Positions 7,789 through 15,033 of a DNA stretch of 22,985 nt are shown piece by piece. Where the stretch lies: positions 1-22,985 of the forward strand of contig JANRIC010000172.1 of NCBI GenBank assembly GCA_033765345.1, given 5' to 3'. Positions within the stretch are counted from its first letter, which is position 1, and each line of letters opens with the position of its first letter. Position numbers and translations under genes: made by a program. The DNA comes from JANRIC01 sp033765345. GTDB taxonomy: Bacteria; Bacteroidota; Bacteroidia; Cytophagales; Microscillaceae. The notes beneath the pieces were generated by a model. It saw only the letters and a list, made by a program, of their open reading frames with translations, was not told the origin of the DNA and did no database searches.

Positions 7789-9387
7789 ATGAAAAAGATT
7801 CTTTTTTGGATAACCTTGGGGATGTGTATGGGAGCTTTTTCTCAAATTCGGGCTCAAAGTTTCCGGGTTCAGGAGGAACCGGATACCTCTAACTTTCCCA
7901 AATTAAGAGTAATCATTCAAATGAATACCGTAGATCAGCCTCAAAAAAGTGATTTTAGGGTACTGGATGAAGATAAAAACGAGCTTGATTTTGAATTTGA
8001 ACCAATTTCAGAAGAGGAAGAAAGTACCGGGGGGCGTATCGTCTTTTTTCTCATAGATGCTTCCAGTTATACCAATGGCCCGCCACTTACTGGGATCAAA
8101 ATGGGAGTCAGTGAAGCTCTAGAAAATTTATTGAATGAAAATGATATGGTAAATGTGGGCTATTTCGGTCGTGCTGATGCCGGAAGGAGTACCATCACTT
8201 CCTTAGAGCCTGAATTTAGACCGCAGTCCAACATAACCTTACTCAAAGATAAACTCGAGACCCGAATCACGGCGGCACTCTCAGATAGCAATTCCTCTGT
8301 CAATGCCTACAGTGCCATGGTAGAAGCAATCCAAGAGTTTGATCAGATTTCTTTTGAAGGGCAGAAAATGCTGATTGTTTTATCCGGTGCGCTTGATTAT
8401 CCCAATGCCGCATTGACTGCCGATGACGTAATCCGGGCTGCTGAAAGACAAGACATCGCAATTTATACACTCAACCACCTAAGAATCAGCCAAACCAACC
8501 TCCAGAAAACAGAAATTTATGATCGGATTAGCCTAAGAACCAATGGAGATAGTTATAATGTGAGTTCCACCAATGATATACGCAACGATCTGGGCGAAAT
8601 TTTTGAATCCGGAAGTCGACAAGAAGATAAAAATATACAACAATACGAGCTGGTCTTTACAAGTGATGCTCCTTCTGACGGCAAAACTCACAAATTTAGT
8701 ATTGAATATAAAGAAGAACCTCCCCAGGAGTTTTCTTATAATACACCTTTTGAAGAAGGCTCTACTCCCCCCGACGGTATTTTACAAAAATATGGAATTA
8801 TCATTCTGGTCATTGCCGGATTATTGCTGGGCGTAATTTATTATTGGTATAACGAACGCCAGATTCGTATTCAGGAAGAGCTAGAAGAAGAAGAAGAACT
8901 CCGAGCTCAGATGGAAGAACAAGAAAAAAAGAAGGTCAATGAAAGCCAGTCTTACATTCAGGAATTAAAAGAAAAAAATATCCGCCTTCAGGAGCAATTA
9001 AAATTAAAAGAACAGGAACTAGCCAAAAAAATAGATGAAGTGCCCACAGTCATTCCCCCACAAAAGATTGACCTTAAAAATACTTCCATTGCTGGCGGTG
9101 GTGGCGCACCTTTTCTACAGGTTTCGGCAGGTTTGTTCAGTCAAAACTTTCGCCTCAATAAACCCACAATCACCATTGGGCGGAGTGCCAATAATGATAT
9201 TGTAATTCCTGAACAGACCGTCTCCAGCAAACACGCTACCATTACGATTGAGAAGGGTAGCTTTTTTATCAATGATCTAGGCAGCACCAACGGTACTTTT
9301 GTCAATGGGAATCGAGTCACCTCCAAGCTTTTGAAGTCTGGGGATATTATCAAACTGGGTGCTGCGCATTGTCGATTTGAAATTTAA
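7789..9387 (+). CDS. Membrane vWA-like / coiled-coil / FHA protein
   Basis: A 532-residue protein with a signal peptide (residues 1 to about 23, ending IRAQ). Residues about 80-240 look like a von Willebrand A fold: strand VFFLIDASS, helix, then MLIVLSG and IAIYTLN. The metal site is degenerate (DASSY instead of DxSxS). A transmembrane helix lies at about 334-353, followed by a strongly charged coiled coil (about 354-425) and a C-terminal FHA domain (about 445-532) with IGRSANNDI, SSKH and STNGTFVNG, all key positions intact. Predicted topology: vWA-like domain outside, FHA in the cytoplasm. It could place a phosphothreonine reader at the membrane in response to an envelope ligand. The stop is 3 bp from the PP2C start, so the two genes are coupled. 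Confidence 0.87.
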   Translation: MKKILFWITLGMCMGAFSQIRAQSFRVQEEPDTSNFPKLRVIIQMNTVDQPQKSDFRVLDEDKNELDFEFEPISEEEESTGGRIVFFLIDASSYTNGPPLTGIKMGVSEALENLLNENDMVNVGYFGRADAGRSTITSLEPEFRPQSNITLLKDKLETRITAALSDSNSSVNAYSAMVEAIQEFDQISFEGQKMLIVLSGALDYPNAALTADDVIRAAERQDIAIYTLNHLRISQTNLQKTEIYDRISLRTNGDSYNVSSTNDIRNDLGEIFESGSRQEDKNIQQYELVFTSDAPSDGKTHKFSIEYKEEPPQEFSYNTPFEEGSTPPDGILQKYGIIILVIAGLLLGVIYYWYNERQIRIQEELEEEEELRAQMEEQEKKKVNESQSYIQELKEKNIRLQEQLKLKEQELAKKIDEVPTVIPPQKIDLKNTSIAGGGGAPFLQVSAGLFSQNFRLNKPTITIGRSANNDIVIPEQTVSSKHATITIEKGSFFINDLGSTNGTFVNGNRVTSKLLKSGDIIKLGAAHCRFEI

Positions 9388-9390
9388 AAA

Positions 9391-10818
9391 ATGGATACAC
9401 AAGAAAGAAAAGATTTTCGCTTCGGTAATTTTACAGATATTGGGAAGGTCAGGTCTCAAAATGAAGACTATTTGGGTTATTTTGAAAATCAAAACGGTGA
9501 TTTTTTTGTCGTTTGTGATGGCATGGGCGGGCACGCCGGCGGTGCAATCGCCTCTCAAACTGCTTTTAATACCATCCGATCTTTTTTTGAAAATCAGTAT
9601 TATACCGAACCTTTTGAAGCCATCCACCAAGCTATCCAATACGCCAACCAACAGATTTATCAAAAATCACAAATGGATACCTCGCTCAGAGGCATGGGTA
9701 CGACCTGCGTACTCCTGATGATTCGCGAAGGTATGATCTATTACGGACACGTAGGGGATAGCCGTATTTATCTGCATAACGAAGGTATCCTGCGTCGATT
9801 GACCAGCGACCATTCTCTCGTGCAAGCACTCATTGACCAAGGGCTTATCACGGAGAAGGAAGCCGAAAAACACCCCCGCAAAAATGAACTGCTTCGTGCA
9901 GTAGGCACAGGGTCTTATGTGGATGTGACCGTCCCAGCCGAACCCATCCTTCCTCAAAAAGGAGACATCTTTTTGCTTTGCTCAGACGGACTAACCAGCT
10001 TGGTGAGTGACGAAGGGATTGAAGAAATCTTGAATATGAATCTGGATGTACAGCAAAAAGCCATCAAACTTGTGGATCTGGCCAATACACTTGGAGGTTT
10101 TGATAATACAACCGTACAAATTATTGAATTTGTGGGCAAAGGAAAGGGGTTTCAAAAAACCAGTGCATCCAATAGTGTAGAAGAAAAACAATATACCCGA
10201 CCCAATAACTTTAATCCCCCCTCCAAAGCCCAGGAAAAAGAAAAAAATGAAAGTCAATATATAGAACCCCTCTCAGAAGAATTTACTTCAGATTTTAAAA
10301 GAAAAAAAAAAGCTGATTTATCTATGATTAATTCTGATGAAGTGGATTATCGCCCGCTGATGTTGCGTGGATTTCTGATCGTGGTAGCAATAGTAGCTAT
10401 TTATCTGTTTTTTAATAGCCGCCTGAGCGGATTTGTCGGAAGCACAGGCACAGCCCAGGGTGATAGTCTTCGGGCTATAGAAATTGAACAACAGTTTTAT
10501 GAATATTTCTGGAATTCTTCATCAGGACTAAAAAAAGTTAAAAATAGCCTGGATAAAACCAAAAAAACATTCCGAGAAATTCAGACTTACAAAAGAAATG
10601 CAGTGCAATCCGTAAAACGTTACTTTAAAGACAAACGAGTGCGGTATGTAGCCAATACCCTGGAAGAAAACCAATCTACCGCAGAAAAAATAACCGATTT
10701 AGCCCAAAAACACCGATCTAAAATAGAGTGGATTTTGAAAGCAAATGGAGTGAGCAAGGCAGAAGAATTGAATTATCTCGATACCCTAGCCATCCCTTTA
10801 GAAGAACCGGAACTTTAG
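9391..10818 (+). CDS. Membrane PP2C-family Ser/Thr protein phosphatase
   Basis: A 475-residue protein. Residues about 10-250 are a PPM/PP2C phosphatase with the family motifs in order: RSQNED (Glu25, Asp26), DGMGGH (43-48), GTTC, GHVGDSR, TSDHS, CSDG (Asp199) and GGFDNTT (Asp238, Asn239); all metal-binding Asp residues appear present. A basic and low-complexity linker leads to one TM segment at about 323-345 and a roughly 130-residue charged helical C-terminal part predicted outside the cytoplasm. This resembles PstP-type membrane phosphatases that reverse Ser/Thr kinase signals, although the outer part here was not recognised. It is translationally close to the vWA-FHA gene, and the kinase genes follow after a 258-bp gap. 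Confidence 0.93.
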   Translation: MDTQERKDFRFGNFTDIGKVRSQNEDYLGYFENQNGDFFVVCDGMGGHAGGAIASQTAFNTIRSFFENQYYTEPFEAIHQAIQYANQQIYQKSQMDTSLRGMGTTCVLLMIREGMIYYGHVGDSRIYLHNEGILRRLTSDHSLVQALIDQGLITEKEAEKHPRKNELLRAVGTGSYVDVTVPAEPILPQKGDIFLLCSDGLTSLVSDEGIEEILNMNLDVQQKAIKLVDLANTLGGFDNTTVQIIEFVGKGKGFQKTSASNSVEEKQYTRPNNFNPPSKAQEKEKNESQYIEPLSEEFTSDFKRKKKADLSMINSDEVDYRPLMLRGFLIVVAIVAIYLFFNSRLSGFVGSTGTAQGDSLRAIEIEQQFYEYFWNSSSGLKKVKNSLDKTKKTFREIQTYKRNAVQSVKRYFKDKRVRYVANTLEENQSTAEKITDLAQKHRSKIEWILKANGVSKAEELNYLDTLAIPLEEPEL

Positions 10819-10820
10819 AA

Positions 10821-10926
10821 ATCATAGACTATTGTTTTTTTCAAACTTTGAATTTAGAATGTAGTCTATCATAACTTACTGATAATTAGTGAAATAAATC
10901 TATGGATTACAGATCATAGACTATTG
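10821..10926. repeat. 14-bp direct repeat with an inverted third copy
   Basis: ATCATAGACTATTG occurs at 10821-10834 and again at 10913-10926. Between them, TAGTCTATCAT (about 10862-10872) is the inverse of the same motif with one mismatch. The inverted pair could form a stem just after the PP2C stop codon and act as a terminator, since a T-rich stretch follows the first copy. It could also be a small mobile-repeat remnant. The rest of 10819-11076 holds the promoter listed separately and no gene. Confidence 0.5.
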
Positions 10927-10973
10927 ACCAAATGCTACATCATAATTTAGGCAAACAATTTGCGTCGCCACTC

Positions 10974-11002
10974 TTGAGAGATTAAAATAAATCGTAGATT
11001 TG
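10974..11002 (+). promoter_or_regulatory. Bacteroidota-type promoter before the pseudokinase gene
   Basis: TTG at 10974-10976 is followed after 18 nt by TAGATTTG at 10995-11002, an exact match to the Bacteroidota -7 consensus TAnnTTTG with a -33 TTG at acceptable spacing. Transcription would start near 11009 and leave a leader of roughly 70 nt before the ATG at 11077. It suggests that the kinase pair is at least partly transcribed apart from the FHA/PP2C genes. Confidence 0.5.
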
Positions 11003-11076
11003 CGCCGTAATTTTATAAAACACGTCAAATTTTATCCTAAATCGTTCAATTTATTAAACGGCCAAAAAATAAAGCC

Positions 11077-12504
11077 ATGACAGGGGAAAAGATATTAAAC
11101 TATCGAATAGAGAATCTAACTGAGGAGAATCAACTTTACCGTTCTTTCCTGGCCACCCACACGCAATTTTCAAAAAAAGTAGTGATTAAAACCTTAAAAA
11201 ACCCACAAAACGCTACTGAAAAAGCCGAATTTGAAGAGGAAATCAAGAAATTATCCCGGATTCAACATCCCAACATTATTACTCTATATGATCATCTAGA
11301 AACCGACCACGATTTTTATCTGGTTTTTGAGCATATCGAAGGGCGTTCACTGGGTGAGTATATCCGTAAATTCAGCGGACCAATTCCCGAAAAAAAAGCA
11401 ATTCAGTTTTTTATTAAAATTTTGGATGCCTTTGATCTGGCTCATCATAAGGCTATTTATGGAGGTGCCATCAATCCCAGCAATATCATCATTGCAAAGG
11501 ATGAAAGCATCAAAGTTTTAGACCTGGCCTTCAGTAAGCTTTATAATCACAAAAATTTTCAGCAAAAAGACCGAGAAACCTGCCTTTTTGCAAATCCCGA
11601 ACAGTTTTCAGAGTTGCCCCCAGATTCTCAAAGTGATATATATACACTGGGTATATTATTGTTTTATATGCTTACCGCTCAACATCCTTACGAAGACTTG
11701 GGCTTTGAAGACATCCGAAATAAAGCATTGAAAGAAACTCTCCCGGATGCCCGAAAATACTACCCGGTTATTTCTACCGAAATACAAACGATTATTTCCA
11801 AAGCCACTTCCAAAAACCCAGCTGAAAGATTCAAAAGTTGTCAGGACTTTAAAGAAGCTTTGCTAAATATCAGCTCTCCACAGACACCAAAGCTTGCCCA
11901 AAATGTAGATCTACCTCCTGTCACATCCGAACCTGGTCAACGTTTTGCAAATGCCCCTTTGATTGTATTTCTAAGCCTCCTGGGTGTTTTGATTTTTATG
12001 ATCATTATATACTCCAGACCACGCCCTCAGTACCAATCCAGTATTCTTTTGGATATTAAAAATCAAACAGAAATCAGGCAAAGGCAGGACTCCATCGCAC
12101 AGGCACAGGCCAAAAAAGCAGTCGAGGATAGTATCCGTATATTTGGCTCCACAATTACAGAAGAAGACAACCAAATTTATTTCCATAAAGTAGAAAGAGG
12201 CGAAACCCTCGATAAAATCGCCAAACGTTTTTATCTGCCCCTCGATACCCTGGTTCAACTCAATGATATCAGCCCCAAAGAAAAGCTGAAAGCCAGGCAA
12301 GGCATCAAAGTACTGGTCAAAACGATCTATAAAGTCAAAGGAGAAGAGACACTGGCACAAATTGGAGATAAGTTCAAAATCAGCCCTTTTATTCTTAAGG
12401 AAGTGAATCAATTGTATCCCCAGCCCTTAGAACCTGGTGAAATTCCCAAACCCCTGATTTATGAGGGTAAAAATATCATTATCCCTTTCATGTTGAAAAA
12501 ATAG
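11077..12504 (+). CDS. Transmembrane pseudokinase with two LysM domains
   Basis: A 475-residue protein whose first 270 residues align with the kinases at 12561 and 19559, starting with the same MxGExILNYRI. The kinase is degraded at nearly all catalytic points: the glycine-rich loop is lost (LTEENQLYRSF), the HRDxKxxN loop reads GGAINPSN (129-136, no catalytic Asp or Lys), and DFG reads DLA (149-151). The VIK lysine (Lys38), the HPNI segment, the PEQ motif and the C-lobe are kept. So the fold is probably intact but phosphotransfer is not expected. A TM helix at about 292-313 is followed by two LysM domains (about 366-410 and 413-470), which bind peptidoglycan or related glycans outside the membrane. 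It may act as an allosteric partner or scaffold for the active kinases. Confidence 0.92.
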   Translation: MTGEKILNYRIENLTEENQLYRSFLATHTQFSKKVVIKTLKNPQNATEKAEFEEEIKKLSRIQHPNIITLYDHLETDHDFYLVFEHIEGRSLGEYIRKFSGPIPEKKAIQFFIKILDAFDLAHHKAIYGGAINPSNIIIAKDESIKVLDLAFSKLYNHKNFQQKDRETCLFANPEQFSELPPDSQSDIYTLGILLFYMLTAQHPYEDLGFEDIRNKALKETLPDARKYYPVISTEIQTIISKATSKNPAERFKSCQDFKEALLNISSPQTPKLAQNVDLPPVTSEPGQRFANAPLIVFLSLLGVLIFMIIIYSRPRPQYQSSILLDIKNQTEIRQRQDSIAQAQAKKAVEDSIRIFGSTITEEDNQIYFHKVERGETLDKIAKRFYLPLDTLVQLNDISPKEKLKARQGIKVLVKTIYKVKGEETLAQIGDKFKISPFILKEVNQLYPQPLEPGEIPKPLIYEGKNIIIPFMLKK

Positions 12505-12536
12505 TACCCTTATGGGTGTATCATATAGCCTTAATG

Positions 12537-12551
12537 ATTTGATAATCAAAT
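12537..12551. promoter_or_regulatory. ATTTGA-taa-TCAAAT palindrome before the kinase start
   Basis: A perfect 6-bp inverted repeat with a 3-nt centre ends 9 bp before the ATG at 12561, where it overlaps the translation initiation region. A small TACCC/GGGT hairpin lies at about 12504-12517. The 56-bp gap between the two kinase genes has no clear terminator, so this may modulate translation of the downstream kinase or be an operator. Confidence 0.3.
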
Positions 12552-12560
12552 ACCTAAGAA

Positions 12561-14186
12561 ATGATTGGTGAAAGAATCCTCAATTATAAAATCGAGTCTG
12601 TCCTGGGTGAAGGTGGAGTTGGTAAAGTATACCTCGCTACCCATGCACAACTGGGGCGAAAAGTAGCTGTAAAAGCACTTAATCCTGCTTTGGTCAACGA
12701 ACCCCGCGTCAGAGAGCGCTTCCGAAATGAAGCCGCCACGCTTTCCAGCCTCCAACACGTCAATATCATCACTTTGTATGATTATTTTGAGAATGAAAAC
12801 GGGCTTTTTCTTATCCTCGAGTATGCCGAAGGAAAATCTCTCGATGAATATATTCAACGTAATTCCGGGCCAATTCCCGAACAAAAAGCCATTTTCTTTT
12901 TTAATCAGATTTTGGACGGACTAGCCTACGCCCACCAAAAAGGTGTCATTCATAGGGATATCAAACCTTCCAACCTCATAATTACCAATGATGCCGATGT
13001 AAAAATCCTGGATTTCGGCATTGCCAAAATTCTCAAAGAAGGCAGGAATAACCTCACCAAAACCGGTACTCAGCTCGGAACCGTACTGTATATGAGTCCC
13101 GAACAAGTCAAGGGGCAACCAGTAGATTTACGCACAGATATTTATTCCCTGGGGCTTACGCTGTTTGAAATGCTTACCGGAAAATCTCCTTACCACGATC
13201 GGGATTATACCGAGTTTGAGGTCTATGAAAAAATTCTGAATGAACCCCTCCCAGCTGCCAAATTTGTATACCCGGCCGTGTCCGACCGCATGCAAGCTGT
13301 CATCAATAAAGCAACTGCCAAAAACCCTACCGATCGTTTTCAGAGCTGTGAAGAATTCAGAAATGCCTTGAATTTTAATACCTTACATACACAAGCAGGC
13401 TTTCATACCACTCAATCTGACATTACCCTGACCCAAACAGGGACAAATAACCAGGTTTCCGATAAATTCTCTAGGATACCCGAAAAAAAACGAGACTCCT
13501 TTACCCTACTTTATGCAGTCTTGGCTTTGGTTTTACTTGTCTCCGTTTGGGTGATTTATTCGGAGATCAGCAGAATGAGCCGTAACAATTCTTCTTTGAA
13601 TGACTCATCCCAAGAGGAAAATAATCGAGATGACAATAATGACCAATCCGATGAAGATTTTTTTGAAGAAGATTCCAACGAAAATACCGAAGACGAAAAC
13701 CGCGAAAAAACTCCCGAAGAAATTGAATTGGATAGCCTTCTTCAAGATAAGTCCAAAATTCAAGGATTTATTGACCTGCTTGAAAAAGAACGCCGCCAAG
13801 AACTACTTTCGGGGCTTTTGGTCGATGGGCAGTTTGAAAGCGCAGATTTAGGAGAATACATCATTCGTATCACAGTGGCGAATCGAAGAACCGATGCAAG
13901 ATTTGACGGTATAATAGTCCTGATCACTTATTCAGACAAAAGCGGGAAAGAACTTAAAGTAGTGGAAAAAGAACTGGAAATCCTGGACGCAGGCAAGTCT
14001 ATCACTTTTAGAGAACGCCAAGACATTTCTGCGGATGCTTCTTTTGATGTAAAACTCAAAACAGCCGACCCTATTGATTTGGAAGTACCTCCTACCCTGG
14101 ATTCTCTTAAATCAGAAATGGAAACAATACTCGAGAAAATAACAGAGCTAAAAGACGTGATGAAAGTAGATGAAGAAGAACTATAA
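12561..14186 (+). CDS. Transmembrane Ser/Thr protein kinase, FxLYD-like outer domain
   Basis: A 541-residue Hanks-type kinase with a full catalytic set: glycine loop GEGGVG (16-21), Lys38 in VAVK, HRDIKPSN with Asp133, DFG at 151-153, activation segment through SPEQ, and the conserved C-lobe. A TM helix at about 315-334 is followed by a very acidic Asn/Asp/Glu/Ser linker (about 343-393), a helical part, and a beta-rich region (about 430-510: YIIRITVANRRTD, VLITYSDKSGKE) resembling FxLYD-like sandwiches. The last residues are helical. Predicted topology is kinase inside, sandwich outside. The outer domain is probably a sensor or adhesion module; ligand unknown. It is 56 bp downstream of the pseudokinase gene and likely in the same message. 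Acidic linkers of this kind are uncommon next to kinase TM segments. Confidence 0.93.
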   Translation: MIGERILNYKIESVLGEGGVGKVYLATHAQLGRKVAVKALNPALVNEPRVRERFRNEAATLSSLQHVNIITLYDYFENENGLFLILEYAEGKSLDEYIQRNSGPIPEQKAIFFFNQILDGLAYAHQKGVIHRDIKPSNLIITNDADVKILDFGIAKILKEGRNNLTKTGTQLGTVLYMSPEQVKGQPVDLRTDIYSLGLTLFEMLTGKSPYHDRDYTEFEVYEKILNEPLPAAKFVYPAVSDRMQAVINKATAKNPTDRFQSCEEFRNALNFNTLHTQAGFHTTQSDITLTQTGTNNQVSDKFSRIPEKKRDSFTLLYAVLALVLLVSVWVIYSEISRMSRNNSSLNDSSQEENNRDDNNDQSDEDFFEEDSNENTEDENREKTPEEIELDSLLQDKSKIQGFIDLLEKERRQELLSGLLVDGQFESADLGEYIIRITVANRRTDARFDGIIVLITYSDKSGKELKVVEKELEILDAGKSITFRERQDISADASFDVKLKTADPIDLEVPPTLDSLKSEMETILEKITELKDVMKVDEEEL

Positions 14187-14191
14187 ATTTA

Positions 14192-14250
14192 CAAGTCTTC
14201 CTGATCAATTGCATTAGAAAGACTTGCAAACCACAATCATTTATGATTGT
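14192..14250. terminator. Possible bidirectional terminator between convergent genes
   Basis: Two stems sit between the kinase stop (14186) and the lipoprotein stop (14241). CAAGTCTT/AAGACTTG (14192-14199, 14219-14226) has a 19-nt loop. ACAATCA-ttta-TGATTGT (14233-14250) is a tight 7-bp stem that includes the lipoprotein stop codon. Neither has a long U-tract, so strength is uncertain. Confidence 0.45.
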
Positions 14251-14693
14251 TTATCCAAAGAGAAAGAATAAGTGGCCGAAATTTGCTTGTTATCATTAAT
14301 TTCAGCATTAAAACTAATCGTGTTATTATTCAAATTAAAAGAAGCCAAAATAATGCTGGTGCTTCCGTTGAAAGCCGCATTCAAGGTTAGCTGAATAGTA
14401 CCTGCACTGGTGTTGGAATTGCTGATGCTGTATTGACCGCTGATCGTTTGCCCATTGATGACTAAGGTAAAAGTACCGCTAGTACCGGTGAGGTCATTGC
14501 TTGTAAAGGTAATTCTGAACCCGGTAATGAAGTTAGCAGGGTTGGTAGTTACAGTGCCCAAATCCCAAGTACCTTGAATACCTGCATTGAGAGCATTGTT
14601 GTTTGGACCATCACTACCACCATCGCCACAAGCGATCAGAAACAAAAAACTAAATAAAGTCAAGGATAGAAATGAAAGAATTTGTTTTTTCAT
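14241..14693 (-). CDS. Small lipoprotein, probable beta-barrel or sandwich
   Basis: A 150-residue lipoprotein. The signal sequence ends in a lipobox LIAC with Cys22, followed by a glycine/serine/aspartate-rich spacer (GDGGSDG), typical of Bacteroidota lipoproteins. The mature part is rich in Thr, Asn, Ser and alternating hydrophobic residues (IQGTWDLG, ITFTSNDLTG, SISFN-like strands), which suggests a lipocalin-like or other all-beta fold. The opening G-T-W-D near the start of the mature domain recalls lipocalin-like proteins of this phylum, but no family was assigned. It faces the kinase gene and is divergent from the TonB receptor, so it is transcribed alone. Confidence 0.8.
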   Translation of the reverse strand: MKKQILSFLSLTLFSFLFLIACGDGGSDGPNNNALNAGIQGTWDLGTVTTNPANFITGFRITFTSNDLTGTSGTFTLVINGQTISGQYSISNSNTSAGTIQLTLNAAFNGSTSIILASFNLNNNTISFNAEINDNKQISATYSFSLDKQS

Positions 14694-15033
14694 AAAATTT
14701 ATTGAAATAAATAATCATTAATTATATGTTCTTGTCAAAAATAATCAAAATATCCATGATAAGTACGGATATATTACAAAAAAGCTGCCTGGATTGAGTA
14801 AAGCCTTCTGGGTTATGCTGCAAATATGCAGGTTGATTTTGGGAAATAAAAATATTTTTTCAGTGTATTTAAAACATCATGGACATTTATCCGGTAAAAT
14901 AAACTGGAAGAGTTTTTTTAATACGCATTCCTAACCAGAACTTGATGCACGCAATGATTGAATATTTTTTTAAATCATTGTAAAAAGTCTTTTAGATAAA
15001 AAAGTTTATAAACTTTCTATGTTGAACTAAAAT
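14694..15033. promoter_or_regulatory. Divergent intergenic region with hairpins
   Basis: 340 bp without a gene, between the lipoprotein (minus) and the TonB receptor (plus); it must hold both promoters. A possible plus-strand promoter is TTG at 14942-14944 with TATTTTTT at 14963 (18-nt gap), a poor -7 match. CAATGATT/AATCATTG (14952-14959, 14973-14980) can form a hairpin over it. CTGCA-aata-TGCAG lies at 14818-14831. No RNA gene is recognised. Confidence 0.35.
15001..15016. promoter_or_regulatory. 16-bp perfect palindrome upstream of the TonB receptor
   Basis: AAAGTTTATAAACTTT is its own reverse complement and ends 17 bp before the ATG at 15034. The position suits an operator for a dimeric regulator or a leader hairpin that would control receptor synthesis. 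Confidence 0.4.

Noticed and set aside
9359..9718. 119-codon plus-strand frame overlapping the end of the vWA-FHA gene and the start of the PP2C gene
   Set aside because: It overlaps two genes with strong family motifs in other frames and has no recognisable sequence of its own.
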